Source of the DNA: Iodobacter sp.
GTDB taxonomy: Bacteria > Pseudomonadota > Gammaproteobacteria > Burkholderiales > Chitinibacteraceae
Length of the DNA stretch: 51,325 nucleotides
Direction of reading: 5' to 3'
Assembly (NCBI RefSeq): GCF_025352645.1
Contig: NZ_JANXSO010000020.1
Location: forward strand, 1-51,325
The notes under the pieces were generated by a model that was not told where the DNA came from, did not search any database, and saw nothing but the letters and a program-made list of their open reading frames with translations. The position numbers and the translations under genes are program-made. Every line of letters begins with the position of its first letter. Position 1 is the first letter of the stretch. Positions 40,988 through 49,800 of the stretch are shown piece by piece.

Positions 40988-41141
40988 TAACTTGGCAGGA
41001 TCAACCGCTTTTTGTGAGTAGATAGTGGCTTTATTGGCGCATCAATTTCACTTTGAACCATGTGTATTTCAGAACCAAAAATTTTAAAAAAACACAAGGG
41101 AATACAGATAGGCGGATGGTTTTCTTTCGATTTGAGGGGGG

Positions 41142-41147
41142 TATAAT
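41142..41147 (+). promoter_or_regulatory. Candidate -10 element of the HExxH protein gene
   Basis: An exact TATAAT preceded by a G-run lies about 30 bp before the start codon. The matching -35 region is weak (TTTTCT at about the right spacing), so the promoter is only likely. Confidence 0.45.
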
Positions 41148-41177
41148 TATCTGTATCGCATAATTGATTGACGGATC

Positions 41178-41720
41178 ATGAGCAATATCGCTGGGCTTTC
41201 TTCTGCTGCATCTCCACCGCCCAAAGTGCAGACTTTGGCGGCACTGGGGGAGTCTGCCAGCAAAACTAAAACGGCAAATACGCAAACCAAAGCAAATGGG
41301 GAGCCATTAAGTGATGCAGAGCTTGCCACGATAGAAAAACTAGCTAAGCGGGATAGAGAGGTGCGCCAACACGAGCAAGCGCACCTTGGTGCAGCGGGGG
41401 GCTTAGCCACTAGCGGTGCAACTTATTCGATGGAGACAGGGCCAGATGGCAAGCAATATGCGGTGGGAGGGGAGGTAAAAATTGATGTTAGCCCAGGCAG
41501 TACACCTGAAGAAACGCTGAGCAAGGCCAGAATTATTCAAGCTGCCGCTTTAGCCCCTGCAGATCCTAGCGCAGCGGATCGCTCCATTGCCGCCGAGGCG
41601 GCATCCATGGCGCAAATCGCTCAAATGGAAATCGCCAAACGCAGCCCCTCCGCGCAAAAGCTGGCCACGCATTATGGTCAGAATGATTACCCACACAGCA
41701 CTTTGGCGATATCGGCTTAG
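41178..41720 (+). CDS. Putative metalloprotease of the SprA-related / CJM1_0395 family
   Basis: A 180-aa protein with a low-complexity N-terminal 60 residues (rich in S, A, P, T, K) and a conserved core starting RDREVRQHEQAHLGAAGG. HEQAH at residues 65-69 fits the HExxH zinc-protease motif. It is followed by the family segment GPDGKQYAVGGEVKIDVSPG and a helical end (AADRSIAAEAASMAQIAQMEI). There is no signal peptide. Role and target are unknown; proteolysis has been proposed only from the motif. A 12-bp hairpin overlaps the stop codon. Confidence 0.82.
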   Translation: MSNIAGLSSAASPPPKVQTLAALGESASKTKTANTQTKANGEPLSDAELATIEKLAKRDREVRQHEQAHLGAAGGLATSGATYSMETGPDGKQYAVGGEVKIDVSPGSTPEETLSKARIIQAAALAPADPSAADRSIAAEAASMAQIAQMEIAKRSPSAQKLATHYGQNDYPHSTLAISA

Positions 41721-41742
41721 CCGCTTGTAAAAGCGGCTAAGC
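41715..41742 (+). terminator. Hairpin overlapping the stop of the HExxH gene
   Basis: GCTTAGCCGCTT / AAGCGGCTAAGC, a perfect 12-bp stem with a 4-nt loop (GTAA), lies between convergent genes. It has no adjacent T-run. Confidence 0.7.
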
Positions 41743-41794
41743 ACTCTGTTTACAACAAACTGCCTTGGCATTTAAGTAGCCTCATTGCAATGGC

Positions 41795-42550
41795 TTAGTT
41801 GCCCATTTTTTCGTACTGACTTGCTATCTTATCCATGACTTCTAATAAACGTTCGCTAGTGCTGGCGATGTTTTTATCTGCATCACTATCTAGCCCACTC
41901 AGCGCGTTCTCTAAAAACACCCATTGCATTTGCGCTAGATCGAGCTGCTTGATAATGGAGGGGGTATTTTGCGGGGATGCACGCAAGGTAAGCAGGCCAG
42001 CGGAAAACTCTTTTTGAGCCTGAGCTTGCTGTTGTTTTAATGCTGGGTTTTGCTTGCCCCAGGTTTGCAAACAAGCAGTTTTAGCAAGGCGCTGGCTGAG
42101 CATGCGCTGACGGCCCGCAATGCGAATCAATTTGCCCTGCGGCTTGCCGAAGCTTGCTTCTAGGCGTTTTGCCAACTCACCTGCATCGTATTGCATCACT
42201 TCGGCAATATCATCCAGCTGCTTGGCTGTTTCTGGCTTGGGTGGAGTAAGCGCGAGTGTGCGCATGTTTTGCCATTGTGTTTCTTGTTTTTTTACTGTTT
42301 CAATACTTTCTGGCGCTGTTGCGCTTTCCAAAAGATTACTTAGCTGAGTAGAGAACTGTGTAATAGATGAGCTAATTTGTAATTTTGCAGCATCGCTTTG
42401 AATCCCTCGACCTTGCTGGCAATAGGCTTTCACAATGCGTTGGGTTAGCATGCGCTGCCCGCCGATAGCACTAATCGCTGCGCTAGGGCTGAGCACAGTT
42501 GCATGAGCCATGAGGGGCAATAAAAGGAAAGGAATTAAAATGATACGCAT
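41795..42550 (-). CDS. Exported protein with two PilJ-N/NarX-like sensor repeats
   Basis: A 251-aa protein with a signal peptide (ILIPFLLLPLMAHA) and two copies of the type IV pili methyl-accepting N-terminal domain (PilJ-N). Each copy has the P-box-like helix: GGQRMLTQRI at about 30-39 and AGRQRMLSQRLAKT at about 145-157, the same motif that binds nitrate in NarX/NarQ. There is no transmembrane anchor after the signal and no HAMP, kinase or MCP part, so it is a free periplasmic double sensor module. It could bind a small anion or act as a partner for a membrane receptor. It is monocistronic. Confidence 0.82.
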   Translation of the reverse strand: MRIILIPFLLLPLMAHATVLSPSAAISAIGGQRMLTQRIVKAYCQQGRGIQSDAAKLQISSSITQFSTQLSNLLESATAPESIETVKKQETQWQNMRTLALTPPKPETAKQLDDIAEVMQYDAGELAKRLEASFGKPQGKLIRIAGRQRMLSQRLAKTACLQTWGKQNPALKQQQAQAQKEFSAGLLTLRASPQNTPSIIKQLDLAQMQWVFLENALSGLDSDADKNIASTSERLLEVMDKIASQYEKMGN

Positions 42551-43037
42551 GGAGCAATCTCGTTAAATAAATTAAATATAGTCATATTTTGTGCTTGGTT
42601 ACATAAAGCAAAAAAATGACCCCCGTCTAGATAAACTCAGAGCGGGGGTTTAAATGAGCGGGGATGCTCAGAATGCCGAAGTTTAGCGTGATCTATTGAT
42701 ATGCAGTAGCAGGTAAATTACCCATTTATTCTATTTGATCTTGCCGTTGACATATGAATACGCTGGCATGATGTTTGCTGCTAACACACCTGGTGTTACC
42801 CAGCGAGATCACAAAACAAGCCGTTCACGAAATACACAAAAATCACGGGTAGATGCCACTTTTCGAGCAATTTTTGCTGTATTTAAACCATAAAACGCCT
42901 AATCACTCCCTTAGAATGTAAAGCAAACAAATTGCCCTGATGAAGAATAAATCGAGCAGAGACGATGCATTTTTGTCGATCTTTTCGTGCATTGAGTGTT
43001 TTTCGTGGACGTGAGATGTTGTGCGTAATATGGGTAA
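42551..43037. other. Intergenic region upstream of the PilJ-like gene
   Basis: Nearly 490 bp with no supported gene. Apart from the hairpin at 42619-42651, nothing clear was recognised. Confidence 0.5.
42619..42651 (-). terminator. Terminator in the region after the cytochrome c gene
   Basis: ACCCCCG / CGGGGGT with a loop that can pair further, followed on the minus strand by TCATTTTTTTGC. It probably ends transcripts from the cytochrome c gene or from an unseen RNA in the 390 bp between. Confidence 0.7.
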
Positions 43038-43340
43038 TTACTTAATACTTAGTACCCATTTCGCCAAATCTTTTGCTTCGGCATCGCTTACGGTATTAGG
43101 CGGCATAGGCATGGCGCCCCAAACGCCACTACCGCCTTTTTTGATTTTATCTGCCAGTTTTCCTGCGGCACTGGTATCGCCTTTGTACTTGGCGGCAACG
43201 TCTTTATAGGAAGGGCCAATGAGTTTTTTATCGGTTGCATGACAGGCGAAGCAGTTTTTTGCTTTGGCTAAATCAGCTGGGGCGACGGCATAGGCGCTGC
43301 TTACAATAAATAGGCTGAACAAGAAAATCACTTTTTTCAT
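43038..43340 (-). CDS. Class I cytochrome c (c551/c552-like)
   Basis: A 100-aa periplasmic electron carrier. The signal peptide is IFLFSLFIVSSAYA. The heme attachment motif CFACH is at residues 30-34, and the distal Met ligand lies in WGAMPMPPN (Met77 or Met79), as in small c551-type cytochromes that feed nitrite reductase, peroxidase or oxidase. It is transcribed divergently from cysG, with an FNR-type box between them, which suggests use under oxygen limitation. Confidence 0.94.
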   Translation of the reverse strand: MKKVIFLFSLFIVSSAYAVAPADLAKAKNCFACHATDKKLIGPSYKDVAAKYKGDTSAAGKLADKIKKGGSGVWGAMPMPPNTVSDAEAKDLAKWVLSIK

Positions 43341-43421
43341 ATTATAACTCCTGAGTAGTCAATAAAATGCAGGCAGCATGTTTGTTTGCTGTCAGTAAAC
43401 ATGAGATACGGCTTTCTATAT

Positions 43422-43435
43422 TTGATTTAGATCAT
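43422..43435. promoter_or_regulatory. FNR/DNR-type box between cytochrome c and cysG
   Basis: TTGAT-TTAG-ATCAT matches the FNR consensus TTGAT-N4-ATCAA at 9 of 10 defined positions. It lies about 80 bp from each of the two divergent start codons, where it could activate both promoters under low oxygen or nitric oxide. Confidence 0.65.
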
Positions 43436-43515
43436 ATCTATAGCTGAATGTGATTTTGCAAATGCAGAAAGACTAGCTCAAACTACTGCCAAATAGAATT
43501 TAAGGTTACTTGAGT

Positions 43516-44898
43516 ATGAATTACTTCCCACTTTTTTTAAATTTACACGAGCAAAATTGCTTGATTATTGGTGGTGGTGATGTGGCTGCGCGCAAAGTTC
43601 GCTTGCTGGCCGCTGCGGGTGGGAAAATCACGGTGGTCGCCCCACAGCTCTGTGAAGAGTTGGCGAGCGCTGCCGTTGCGGGGAAACTAATCTATTTGGC
43701 CACTCGTTTTTGTGAAGCACAACTGCAAAATGTAAGACTAGTTATTGCTGCCACTAATAATGAAGAGGTTAATCGTCATATCTTTGAGGCCTGTGAGGCG
43801 CGCGGTATTTTAGTGAATGCGGTGGATGATCCCGCTAGCTGCCGCTTTATTACCCCTGCTATTGTTGATCGATCACCACTGATGATTGCTATTTCTACCT
43901 CGGGTGGCGTGCCGGTGCTGGCGCGGCAATTACGCACCCAGCTTGAGGCGCTTATCCCTCATGGCTACGGTGATTTAGCCCAAATGGCGGCTGATTTTAG
44001 AGATGAAGTTAAAAACACCCTGCCAAGCACAGATGCTCGTAAGCAATTTTGGGAAAAAACTCTCGCCGGGCCTATCCCAGATATGGTGTTTGCTGGCCAA
44101 CATGCAGCAGCGCGTCAGGCATTAAGCGATTCGATTAAGGCCGATGCCGATGCCCCCTTACAAGGTGCGGTGTATTTAGTAGGCTGTGGGCCGGGTAATC
44201 CTGATTTACTGACCTTTAGAGCCTTACGCTTAATGCAGCAAGCCGATGTGGTGCTGTACGATAATCTGGTTTCTGCGCCTATTTTAGAAATGGTTCGCCG
44301 TGATGCCGAGCGGGTTTATGTAGGGAAAAAATCCAATAACCATGCCGTGCCGCAAGAAGAAATAAACCAGCTTTTGGTGCGCTATGCCCAGCAAGGTAAA
44401 AAAGTTTTGCGCTTAAAAGGTGGCGATCCATTTATTTTTGGCCGTGGCGGCGAAGAGATCGAAGAGCTTGCTGCCGCAGGCATTGCCTTTGAAGTAGTGC
44501 CGGGCATTACCTCGGCGGCGGGGGCATCGTGCTACGCCGGTATTCCGCTCACCCACAGGGATTACGCGCAATCGGTGACTTTTGTCACCGGCCATCGCCG
44601 TGATGGTGAGGTGGAGCTCGATTGGCCTCGTTTGGTTAGCCCCACGGAAACGGTGGTGGTGTATATGGGCGTGGCGCAGCTAGAAAAAATTTGCCAACAA
44701 TTAATTAAGCACGGTAGGAATCCAGACACTCCCGCTGCGATGGTCGAAAACGCAACGCTGGCTAAGCAGCGTGTGGTGGTGGGCACTCTAAGCAACCTGC
44801 CGCAGCGTGTGGCCGAGCGCGGCATTAAGCCGCCAGCCTTGATTATTATTGGTGAGGTAGTTAGCTTGCACGATAAGCTGAAATGGCGTGAGGATTGA
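43516..44898 (+). CDS. cysG: Siroheme synthase CysG (trifunctional)
   Basis: A 460-aa fusion that makes siroheme from uroporphyrinogen III. The N-terminal half (1-210) is the NAD-dependent precorrin-2 dehydrogenase/ferrochelatase ([22 protein letters not shown], then [19 protein letters not shown]). The C-terminal half (about 215-460) is the SAM-dependent uroporphyrinogen methyltransferase ([57 protein letters not shown]). Length and order match E. coli CysG (457 aa). Siroheme serves nitrite and sulfite reductases. The ATG at 43516 is preferred over a TTG two codons earlier. Confidence 0.96.
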   Translation: MNYFPLFLNLHEQNCLIIGGGDVAARKVRLLAAAGGKITVVAPQLCEELASAAVAGKLIYLATRFCEAQLQNVRLVIAATNNEEVNRHIFEACEARGILVNAVDDPASCRFITPAIVDRSPLMIAISTSGGVPVLARQLRTQLEALIPHGYGDLAQMAADFRDEVKNTLPSTDARKQFWEKTLAGPIPDMVFAGQHAAARQALSDSIKADADAPLQGAVYLVGCGPGNPDLLTFRALRLMQQADVVLYDNLVSAPILEMVRRDAERVYVGKKSNNHAVPQEEINQLLVRYAQQGKKVLRLKGGDPFIFGRGGEEIEELAAAGIAFEVVPGITSAAGASCYAGIPLTHRDYAQSVTFVTGHRRDGEVELDWPRLVSPTETVVVYMGVAQLEKICQQLIKHGRNPDTPAAMVENATLAKQRVVVGTLSNLPQRVAERGIKPPALIIIGEVVSLHDKLKWRED

Positions 44899-44971
44899 TA
44901 TAAGCGCACTAAGCCCGCCTATCGCACCAAGATAAATCGACTAAAAACTAATCTGAAATAAATGGAATCTA

Positions 44972-45002
44972 AGCACTAGCCCTTTTGCAAAGGGCTAGTG
45001 CT
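44972..45002 (+). terminator. Hairpin after cysG
   Basis: AGCACTAGCCCTTT and its exact complement (14 bp) around TGC. A T-run (GTTTTTTG) comes only about 16 bp later, so it may also act as an mRNA stabiliser. Confidence 0.75.
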
Positions 45003-45320
45003 GCTTATCGTCTTGTGTTTTTTGTAAAATAAGATATTTGTTTTTGCGATATCTAAAATATTAATTAGAAATTTTTTGTAATAAATATAATGCTGTTATG
45101 TTTGTTTTTTGTTGGTTTTTTTTAAAAATTAAAAATAAAAAATATAATAATATCAATGACTAATAACAATATGTATTACGGATGAGACAGGTTTTTTATG
45201 CCATTCTTTAGAAGGTTGTTGACAGTATGTGTCAGTGTTGAAATACTGTATTGTCATAAAAAACCACGGTACTGAGCTTGTGAACTGTTAACCCTCATTT
45301 CATCTGAAGCAGGAAAAACC
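45003..45320. other. AT-rich leader of the S41 peptidase gene
   Basis: Very AT-rich, with runs of A and T at 45110-45150. It contains the candidate promoter listed separately and no other recognisable feature. Confidence 0.5.
45219..45249 (+). promoter_or_regulatory. Candidate sigma70 promoter with overlapping inverted repeat
   Basis: TTGACA (45219-45224), a 17-bp spacer and AATACT (45242-45247). The inverted repeat ACAGTAT (45222-45228) / ATACTGT (45243-45249) covers both elements and may be an operator. The start codon of the S41 peptidase gene is about 70 bp downstream. Confidence 0.55.
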
Positions 45321-47312
45321 ATGAAGCTAATTAAAGTTGCAACGATTGCACTGGCAATGATGTCGGCCTTTGCGCACGCAGAATTTAGAAATGATTTCTT
45401 ATCGAATATCCGTTCAGAAATCAAGTTTGAAGAATTAAGCAGAAATGATAAACAGGTGTTGGCTGAGCAGGCTCAGTTATTGCTGCGCGATTTATATGTT
45501 AATCGCTATGCAAAAGATCTTTATTATGGCAATAACCCCGATTGGAATAAGGGCCACGTTAATCCGGCTGATGCAGTACAGCAGGTGATTAATAATTTGG
45601 ATAAATTAAGCACTGCACAATTACATGCCAAGTTAAGCCAGATTTTTTTGAATCAGCGTGATTTGCATCTAAATTATAATTTTCCTCTACCGCACGCGGC
45701 ATTTTTAAGCTTTTTGCCGATTAATTTTTCCCGTACCACGCAGGGTGCAGAGCAAAATGAAGTGCGTATTGATCGTGTTTATCCACGCTATTTTGATGCC
45801 TTGTTGTCTTCAATAAGAAAGCCTGAAGTAGGTGATCAAGTGCTTGAATACGGTGGGCTGCCCATTAAACAGGCGGTAAATAAAGTGGTGATTAGTGGTG
45901 CTGGGGCTAATCTGTATGGCGGTTTTTCCCGTGCTATTCAGAAAATGACGTTGGTTTCACAATCATCTAATGTGCCTCCAGAAAATGACCGAGTTTTAAT
46001 TAAATTACGCTCGGCTAAAACAGGTGAAATCTATTCAATTGATTTGCCGTGGCTGGTGCAATATGACGATGCTGCCTTGCAGCCTAAAGCCACTACTACG
46101 GCAGCGGCAAAAGCATTAAAAGATCAGGCTTTTTCGCAAAGCGTAGAAAAATATCAGGAACAATATAATCAGTTTGTTAGCCGCAATACGGCAGCGGATG
46201 ATACTCAGGGTTTTATTAAGTATCCCACCTCAGAGTCAACTATTACATGGTCTATTGTCCCTAAGGGCGATAAGCAGCTTGGCTATATTAATATCAGCAG
46301 CTTTGTGCCGCAAAACCCCGATCAAGCTGTAGAAATTATTGCCGGTTTATTGCGCAATCAGCTGGCTAAAACAGATGCATTGGTGATAGATGTCCGCAGC
46401 AATGGCGGCGGATACATCAGTTATGCAGATAAATTACCGCAGCTATTTAAGCCAGGTAAAGCCACGACTAGCTCGGCACGCCTATTAAATACCAAGCTTA
46501 ATAATCAGTTCTTGAATCAAGATGATTTCAGACAGTATTGGCCAGAGTGGGTAAAGCTGATTAATGACGCAGCTAAAACTAAAAATACCTATAGCAAAAC
46601 AGGGGTATTTACTTCACCGGCAGAAGCCAATGCATTGGGGCAGGCTTATTACAAACCGGTGGGGGTATTAGCCAATGCCCGCAGCTATTCGGCAACCGAT
46701 TTGTTTACTTGCCAGATGCAAGATAACGGCGCGGCCACAATCTATGGGGAAGACCCAGCCACTGGGGCGGGCGGTGCCAATGTGCTGGAGCACGGCTTTT
46801 TTGCAGAATTAGGCCCGAACTGGTTTAAGCCGCTGCCAGGTGGGGTATCCATGCGTGTGTCTTGGCGTCAATCGGTGCGCGGTGGTTATAACCCGAATAC
46901 CATTATTGAAGACTACGGTTGCCAAGCTGACGTGAATGTACCGCGGGTCTTAAGTGATTTAAGTAATGGTGATCAAACCCAGTTTGATAAAATTGCGGCG
47001 GATTTATTGGCTAAGCCGGTGAGCAAATCTAGCTTTCAGTTCTTAAGCCCAGTTGCGGATGTGATTACGGTAAAAGATGCTGCGGGAACGCTGGATATTC
47101 AGGTGGCTGAAACGGAGCACGTAAAGGTGTATGTGGATGATCAGCTATTTGAAACAAAAACCGTTTATGCCTATGGCACGCCGCAAACGGTGCGTTTATC
47201 GCTACCGAAAAAAACAGCAGGACAATCCTATGTGATTAGTATTGCTGGGGTAGATGCTGGGCAGGCGGTGTTGTGGAACACTAAACGCGTTGTGAAGGTG
47301 CTAGCTCAGTAA
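45321..47312 (+). CDS. S41-family serine peptidase, exported
   Basis: A 663-aa protein with a signal peptide (VATIALAMMSAFAHA). The middle holds the S41 core: LGYINISSFVPQNPDQAVEI, then ALVIDVRSNGGGYI (about 350-363), and the nucleophile region ANARSYSATDLF with probable catalytic Ser457. A PDZ-like segment (PEVGDQVLEYGGLPIKQAV) precedes it. The last 100 residues form a beta-rich extension (VITVKDAAGTLDIQVAETEH). Substrates are unknown. Shine-Dalgarno AGGA lies before the ATG. It is monocistronic, ended by a strong terminator. Confidence 0.9.
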   Translation: MKLIKVATIALAMMSAFAHAEFRNDFLSNIRSEIKFEELSRNDKQVLAEQAQLLLRDLYVNRYAKDLYYGNNPDWNKGHVNPADAVQQVINNLDKLSTAQLHAKLSQIFLNQRDLHLNYNFPLPHAAFLSFLPINFSRTTQGAEQNEVRIDRVYPRYFDALLSSIRKPEVGDQVLEYGGLPIKQAVNKVVISGAGANLYGGFSRAIQKMTLVSQSSNVPPENDRVLIKLRSAKTGEIYSIDLPWLVQYDDAALQPKATTTAAAKALKDQAFSQSVEKYQEQYNQFVSRNTAADDTQGFIKYPTSESTITWSIVPKGDKQLGYINISSFVPQNPDQAVEIIAGLLRNQLAKTDALVIDVRSNGGGYISYADKLPQLFKPGKATTSSARLLNTKLNNQFLNQDDFRQYWPEWVKLINDAAKTKNTYSKTGVFTSPAEANALGQAYYKPVGVLANARSYSATDLFTCQMQDNGAATIYGEDPATGAGGANVLEHGFFAELGPNWFKPLPGGVSMRVSWRQSVRGGYNPNTIIEDYGCQADVNVPRVLSDLSNGDQTQFDKIAADLLAKPVSKSSFQFLSPVADVITVKDAAGTLDIQVAETEHVKVYVDDQLFETKTVYAYGTPQTVRLSLPKKTAGQSYVISIAGVDAGQAVLWNTKRVVKVLAQ

Positions 47313-47332
47313 GTGAGAGCATTGCGCTGATT

Positions 47333-47364
47333 AAAAAAGAGCAGGCTTTGGCCTGCTCTTTTTT
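47333..47364 (+). terminator. Terminator after the S41 peptidase gene
   Basis: A-run, GAGCAGGC-TTTG-GCCTGCTC, then TTTTTT. A textbook Rho-independent terminator 20 bp after the stop codon. Confidence 0.95.
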
Positions 47365-47553
47365 GCCTGTAATCTCTATGAAATTTAAATTTTATTGCAG
47401 GATATTTACACCATGATGTGGGCTTATCTTGCAAAGCCCTCACTCAGGCTTATTATAATTTCTTGTTGATGATGATCTAGGGCTAATCGTGAATTGACAG
47501 CTTGCGCAAGCTTGACTAGATTGGCGCAGCTAGGTGGAAACATCCACAGCGAT

Positions 47554-47796
47554 GACAGGAGAGACTGTGCCAGATTTATGGCTTGCATCAGTAAGCTGCA
47601 AGCGGCGCAGCGCCGAAGGGGAATCGCCCAGAAAACTCTCAGGCAAAAGAACTGTCATGGCTAGGTTTTGTTGGAATAGATTGTGACGTGATCTAAACAA
47701 AACCAGAGCACTCTGGAGAGTAGGCTTAAATGCCTCGCCGAAGAAGCATGGCCGATACGTCGCGCCGCAATCTCTCAGGCAAACGGACAGAGGGGC
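47554..47796 (+). promoter_or_regulatory. Tandem glycine riboswitch
   Basis: Two consecutive glycine aptamers. The first (47554-47656) runs from GACAGGAGAGAC to CTCAGGCAAAAGAACTGTC with the GCGCCGAAGGGG core. The second (47703-47796) runs from CCAGAGCACTCTGGAGAG to CTCTCAGGCAAACGGACAGA with CTCGCCGAAGAAGCA. The repeated GGAGAG, GCCGAAG and CTCTCAGGCAAA boxes are diagnostic. The linker is about 45 nt. It precedes the L-serine dehydratase gene by about 270 nt and probably switches it on when glycine is plentiful. Confidence 0.95.
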
Positions 47797-48065
47797 ATCG
47801 CTCAGCCAGCGCTGAGCGGGCACCCTTGTCGACTGCTATCGCCCGCTTAACTCCGCTGTACTTCCCCATTTAAGATTTATAAAGAGCCGTGATGATATGT
47901 GCTGGATGATTAAGCCATTCAGCCTGCTGTTTCAGATTGAACGATAAGCGCTTATCTAGCTCAAACTAAAAATATACTTATAAACCGTTACCTTGCGCGC
48001 ACTGCTCGTCAGTGAGATTCCCATACTGAAATGGGGCTGCGTAGGAACCACCAGAGATACTCAAA
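47797..48065 (+). promoter_or_regulatory. Expression-platform region between riboswitch and sdaA
   Basis: A hairpin CGCTCAGC-CAGC-GCTGAGCG (47799-47818) follows the second aptamer directly. A competing pairing GCGGGC (47816-47821) with GCCCGC (47841-47846) overlaps its 3' arm. No T-run follows. The remaining 200 nt to the start codon show no gene. Mutually exclusive stems suggest how ligand binding might reach the coding region, but the mechanism is not clear. Confidence 0.5.
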
Positions 48066-49466
48066 ATGGCTATCAGCGTTTTCGATTTATTTAAAATTGG
48101 CCTTGGGCCATCCAGCTCACACACCGTAGGCCCGATGCGTGCTGCGCGCACCTTTGCTCGCCGCTTAGAGAAAGACGGCCTGCTTGAAAAAGTGAGTAAA
48201 GTAAAAAGCGAGTTATTTGGCTCCCTAGGGGCCACCGGCAAGGGCCACGGCTCGGACATCGCCGTTTTATTAGGCCTACAAGGCGAATCCCCCCGCCTTG
48301 TGGATACCGACAAGGTGGACGAGATGGTGGCCGCGATCCGCGAAGGCCGCGTACTCAACTTGCTGGGCAAGCACGGTGTTGCTTTTGTTGAAGCCGAGCA
48401 TCTGATCTTGCATAAGCGAAAAACCCTGCCTTTTCACCCAAACGGCATGATTTTTGAGGCCTTTGATGCAGAAGGACAGAGCCTATCTAAGCGAGCTTAT
48501 TACTCGGTGGGGGGGGGCTTTGTAGTGGATGAAGCGGCCGTGGATGCTGGCTTTAACCCGCCAGGCGTCACCGAGCTAAAGCACCCATTTAAGAGTGGTG
48601 CCGAGCTATTGGCGCTGTGTGAGCGCCACGGCAAAAACATTAGCCAAATCATGCTAGAGAACGAGCTGGCTTGGCGCACCGAAGATGAAATTCGCACGGG
48701 TTTGCTAGAAATATGGGCGGTGATGCAAGCCTGTGTTAAACGCGGCTGCGAGCATGAGGGCATCTTACCCGGCGGGCTAAAAGTAAAGCGCCGCGCTGCC
48801 GATATGTACCAAAAGCTGCTGGCATCCCCCGAAGCCGCGTTGCGTGATCCGCTAACGGTGCTGGACTGGGTGAATTTATACGCGCTGGCGGTGAATGAAG
48901 AAAACGCCGGTGGTGGCCGTGTGGTCACCGCCCCTACCAATGGGGCCGCAGGGATTGTTCCTGCCGTCATGCACTATTACGCCCGCTTTACGCCCAACCC
49001 GACGGATGACGGCATTGTGCGATTCTTTCTAACCGCCGGTGCGATTGGTATTTTGTTTAAGCTTAACGCATCGATCTCTGGTGCCGAAGTAGGTTGTCAG
49101 GGTGAAGTGGGCTCGGCTTGTTCTATGGCGGCAGGTGCCTTGGCCGAAGTGCTAGGTGGCACGCCCGAGCAAGTCGAAAACGCGGCCGAGATTGGCATGG
49201 AGCACAATCTAGGCCTAACTTGCGATCCAGTAGGTGGCTTAGTGCAAGTGCCGTGTATTGAGCGCAATGCCATGGCATCCATCAAGGCCATTAACGCCGC
49301 CCGCATGGCGCTGCGTGGTGACGGCCAGCACTTTGTATCGCTGGATCGAGTCATCAAAACCATGCGTGACACCGGCCGCGATATGAATACCAAATACAAA
49401 GAAACCGCCCGTGGTGGCCTAGCCATTAATATGATTGAGTTGCCGGTAAATATTGTGGAGTGTTGA
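48066..49466 (+). CDS. sdaA: L-serine ammonia-lyase (iron-sulfur type) SdaA
   Basis: A 466-aa cytosolic enzyme that deaminates L-serine to pyruvate and ammonia. It is the single-chain type with the beta domain (1-150: [21 protein letters not shown]) fused to the alpha domain ([23 protein letters not shown]-like stretch near 275-300). The [4Fe-4S] cysteines are probably Cys344, Cys352 ([12 protein letters not shown]) and Cys386 (LTCDPVGG). Length is close to E. coli SdaA (454 aa). It is preceded by a tandem glycine riboswitch, fitting a route glycine to serine (via GlyA) to pyruvate. The Shine-Dalgarno is weak. Confidence 0.96.
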   Translation: MAISVFDLFKIGLGPSSSHTVGPMRAARTFARRLEKDGLLEKVSKVKSELFGSLGATGKGHGSDIAVLLGLQGESPRLVDTDKVDEMVAAIREGRVLNLLGKHGVAFVEAEHLILHKRKTLPFHPNGMIFEAFDAEGQSLSKRAYYSVGGGFVVDEAAVDAGFNPPGVTELKHPFKSGAELLALCERHGKNISQIMLENELAWRTEDEIRTGLLEIWAVMQACVKRGCEHEGILPGGLKVKRRAADMYQKLLASPEAALRDPLTVLDWVNLYALAVNEENAGGGRVVTAPTNGAAGIVPAVMHYYARFTPNPTDDGIVRFFLTAGAIGILFKLNASISGAEVGCQGEVGSACSMAAGALAEVLGGTPEQVENAAEIGMEHNLGLTCDPVGGLVQVPCIERNAMASIKAINAARMALRGDGQHFVSLDRVIKTMRDTGRDMNTKYKETARGGLAINMIELPVNIVEC

Positions 49467-49484
49467 TTGGGGCGTGATACTTAA

Positions 49485-49580
49485 CTGATGTTACGCAGGC
49501 AAAACCCAAATCTTGAACCCACAGAGAAAAAAGGCGCTAAATTTAGACTTTTTTAGGTTGATCGTTGCGTCACATCAGTA
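49485..49580. repeat. Small inverted-repeat (MITE-like) element
   Basis: ACTGATGTTACGCA (49485-49498) and its near-complement TGCGTCACATCAGT (49567-49580) bound about 96 bp. The interior includes AAAACCCAAATCTTGAACC, the inverse of the motif at 34638-34656. ACTGATGTTACGCA recurs at 51087-51100. No coding capacity. Confidence 0.6.
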
Positions 49581-49614
49581 ATTAACTGATATCAAACATT
49601 GCTACAAAAATCAC

Positions 49615-49646
49615 CCAAAGGGACGCAGCGAGCTGCGTCCCTTTGG
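49615..49646. terminator. Terminator-like hairpin after sdaA
   Basis: CCAAAGGGACGCAG and its exact complement around a 4-nt loop, a 14-bp stem. A T-run (GTGATTTTTG) is present only on the minus-strand side. It probably ends the sdaA transcript or stabilises its 3' end. Confidence 0.65.
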
Positions 49647-49800
49647 CATAGACATTACCGTTGGCGATAGGATGGGGCATGGCTGGATGAATCAGGCCCA
49701 GAGGCTGACGACATACATACAGTTGACACCCCTGCAGCATGGGGCTAAGTACGCGCTATATTGCAATCAAACTTTCTAAATAAAGCAGAGGATGAAAGCT

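Noticed and set aside
47530-47823. 97-codon frame antisense to the glycine riboswitch
   Set aside because: Explained fully by the two aptamers.
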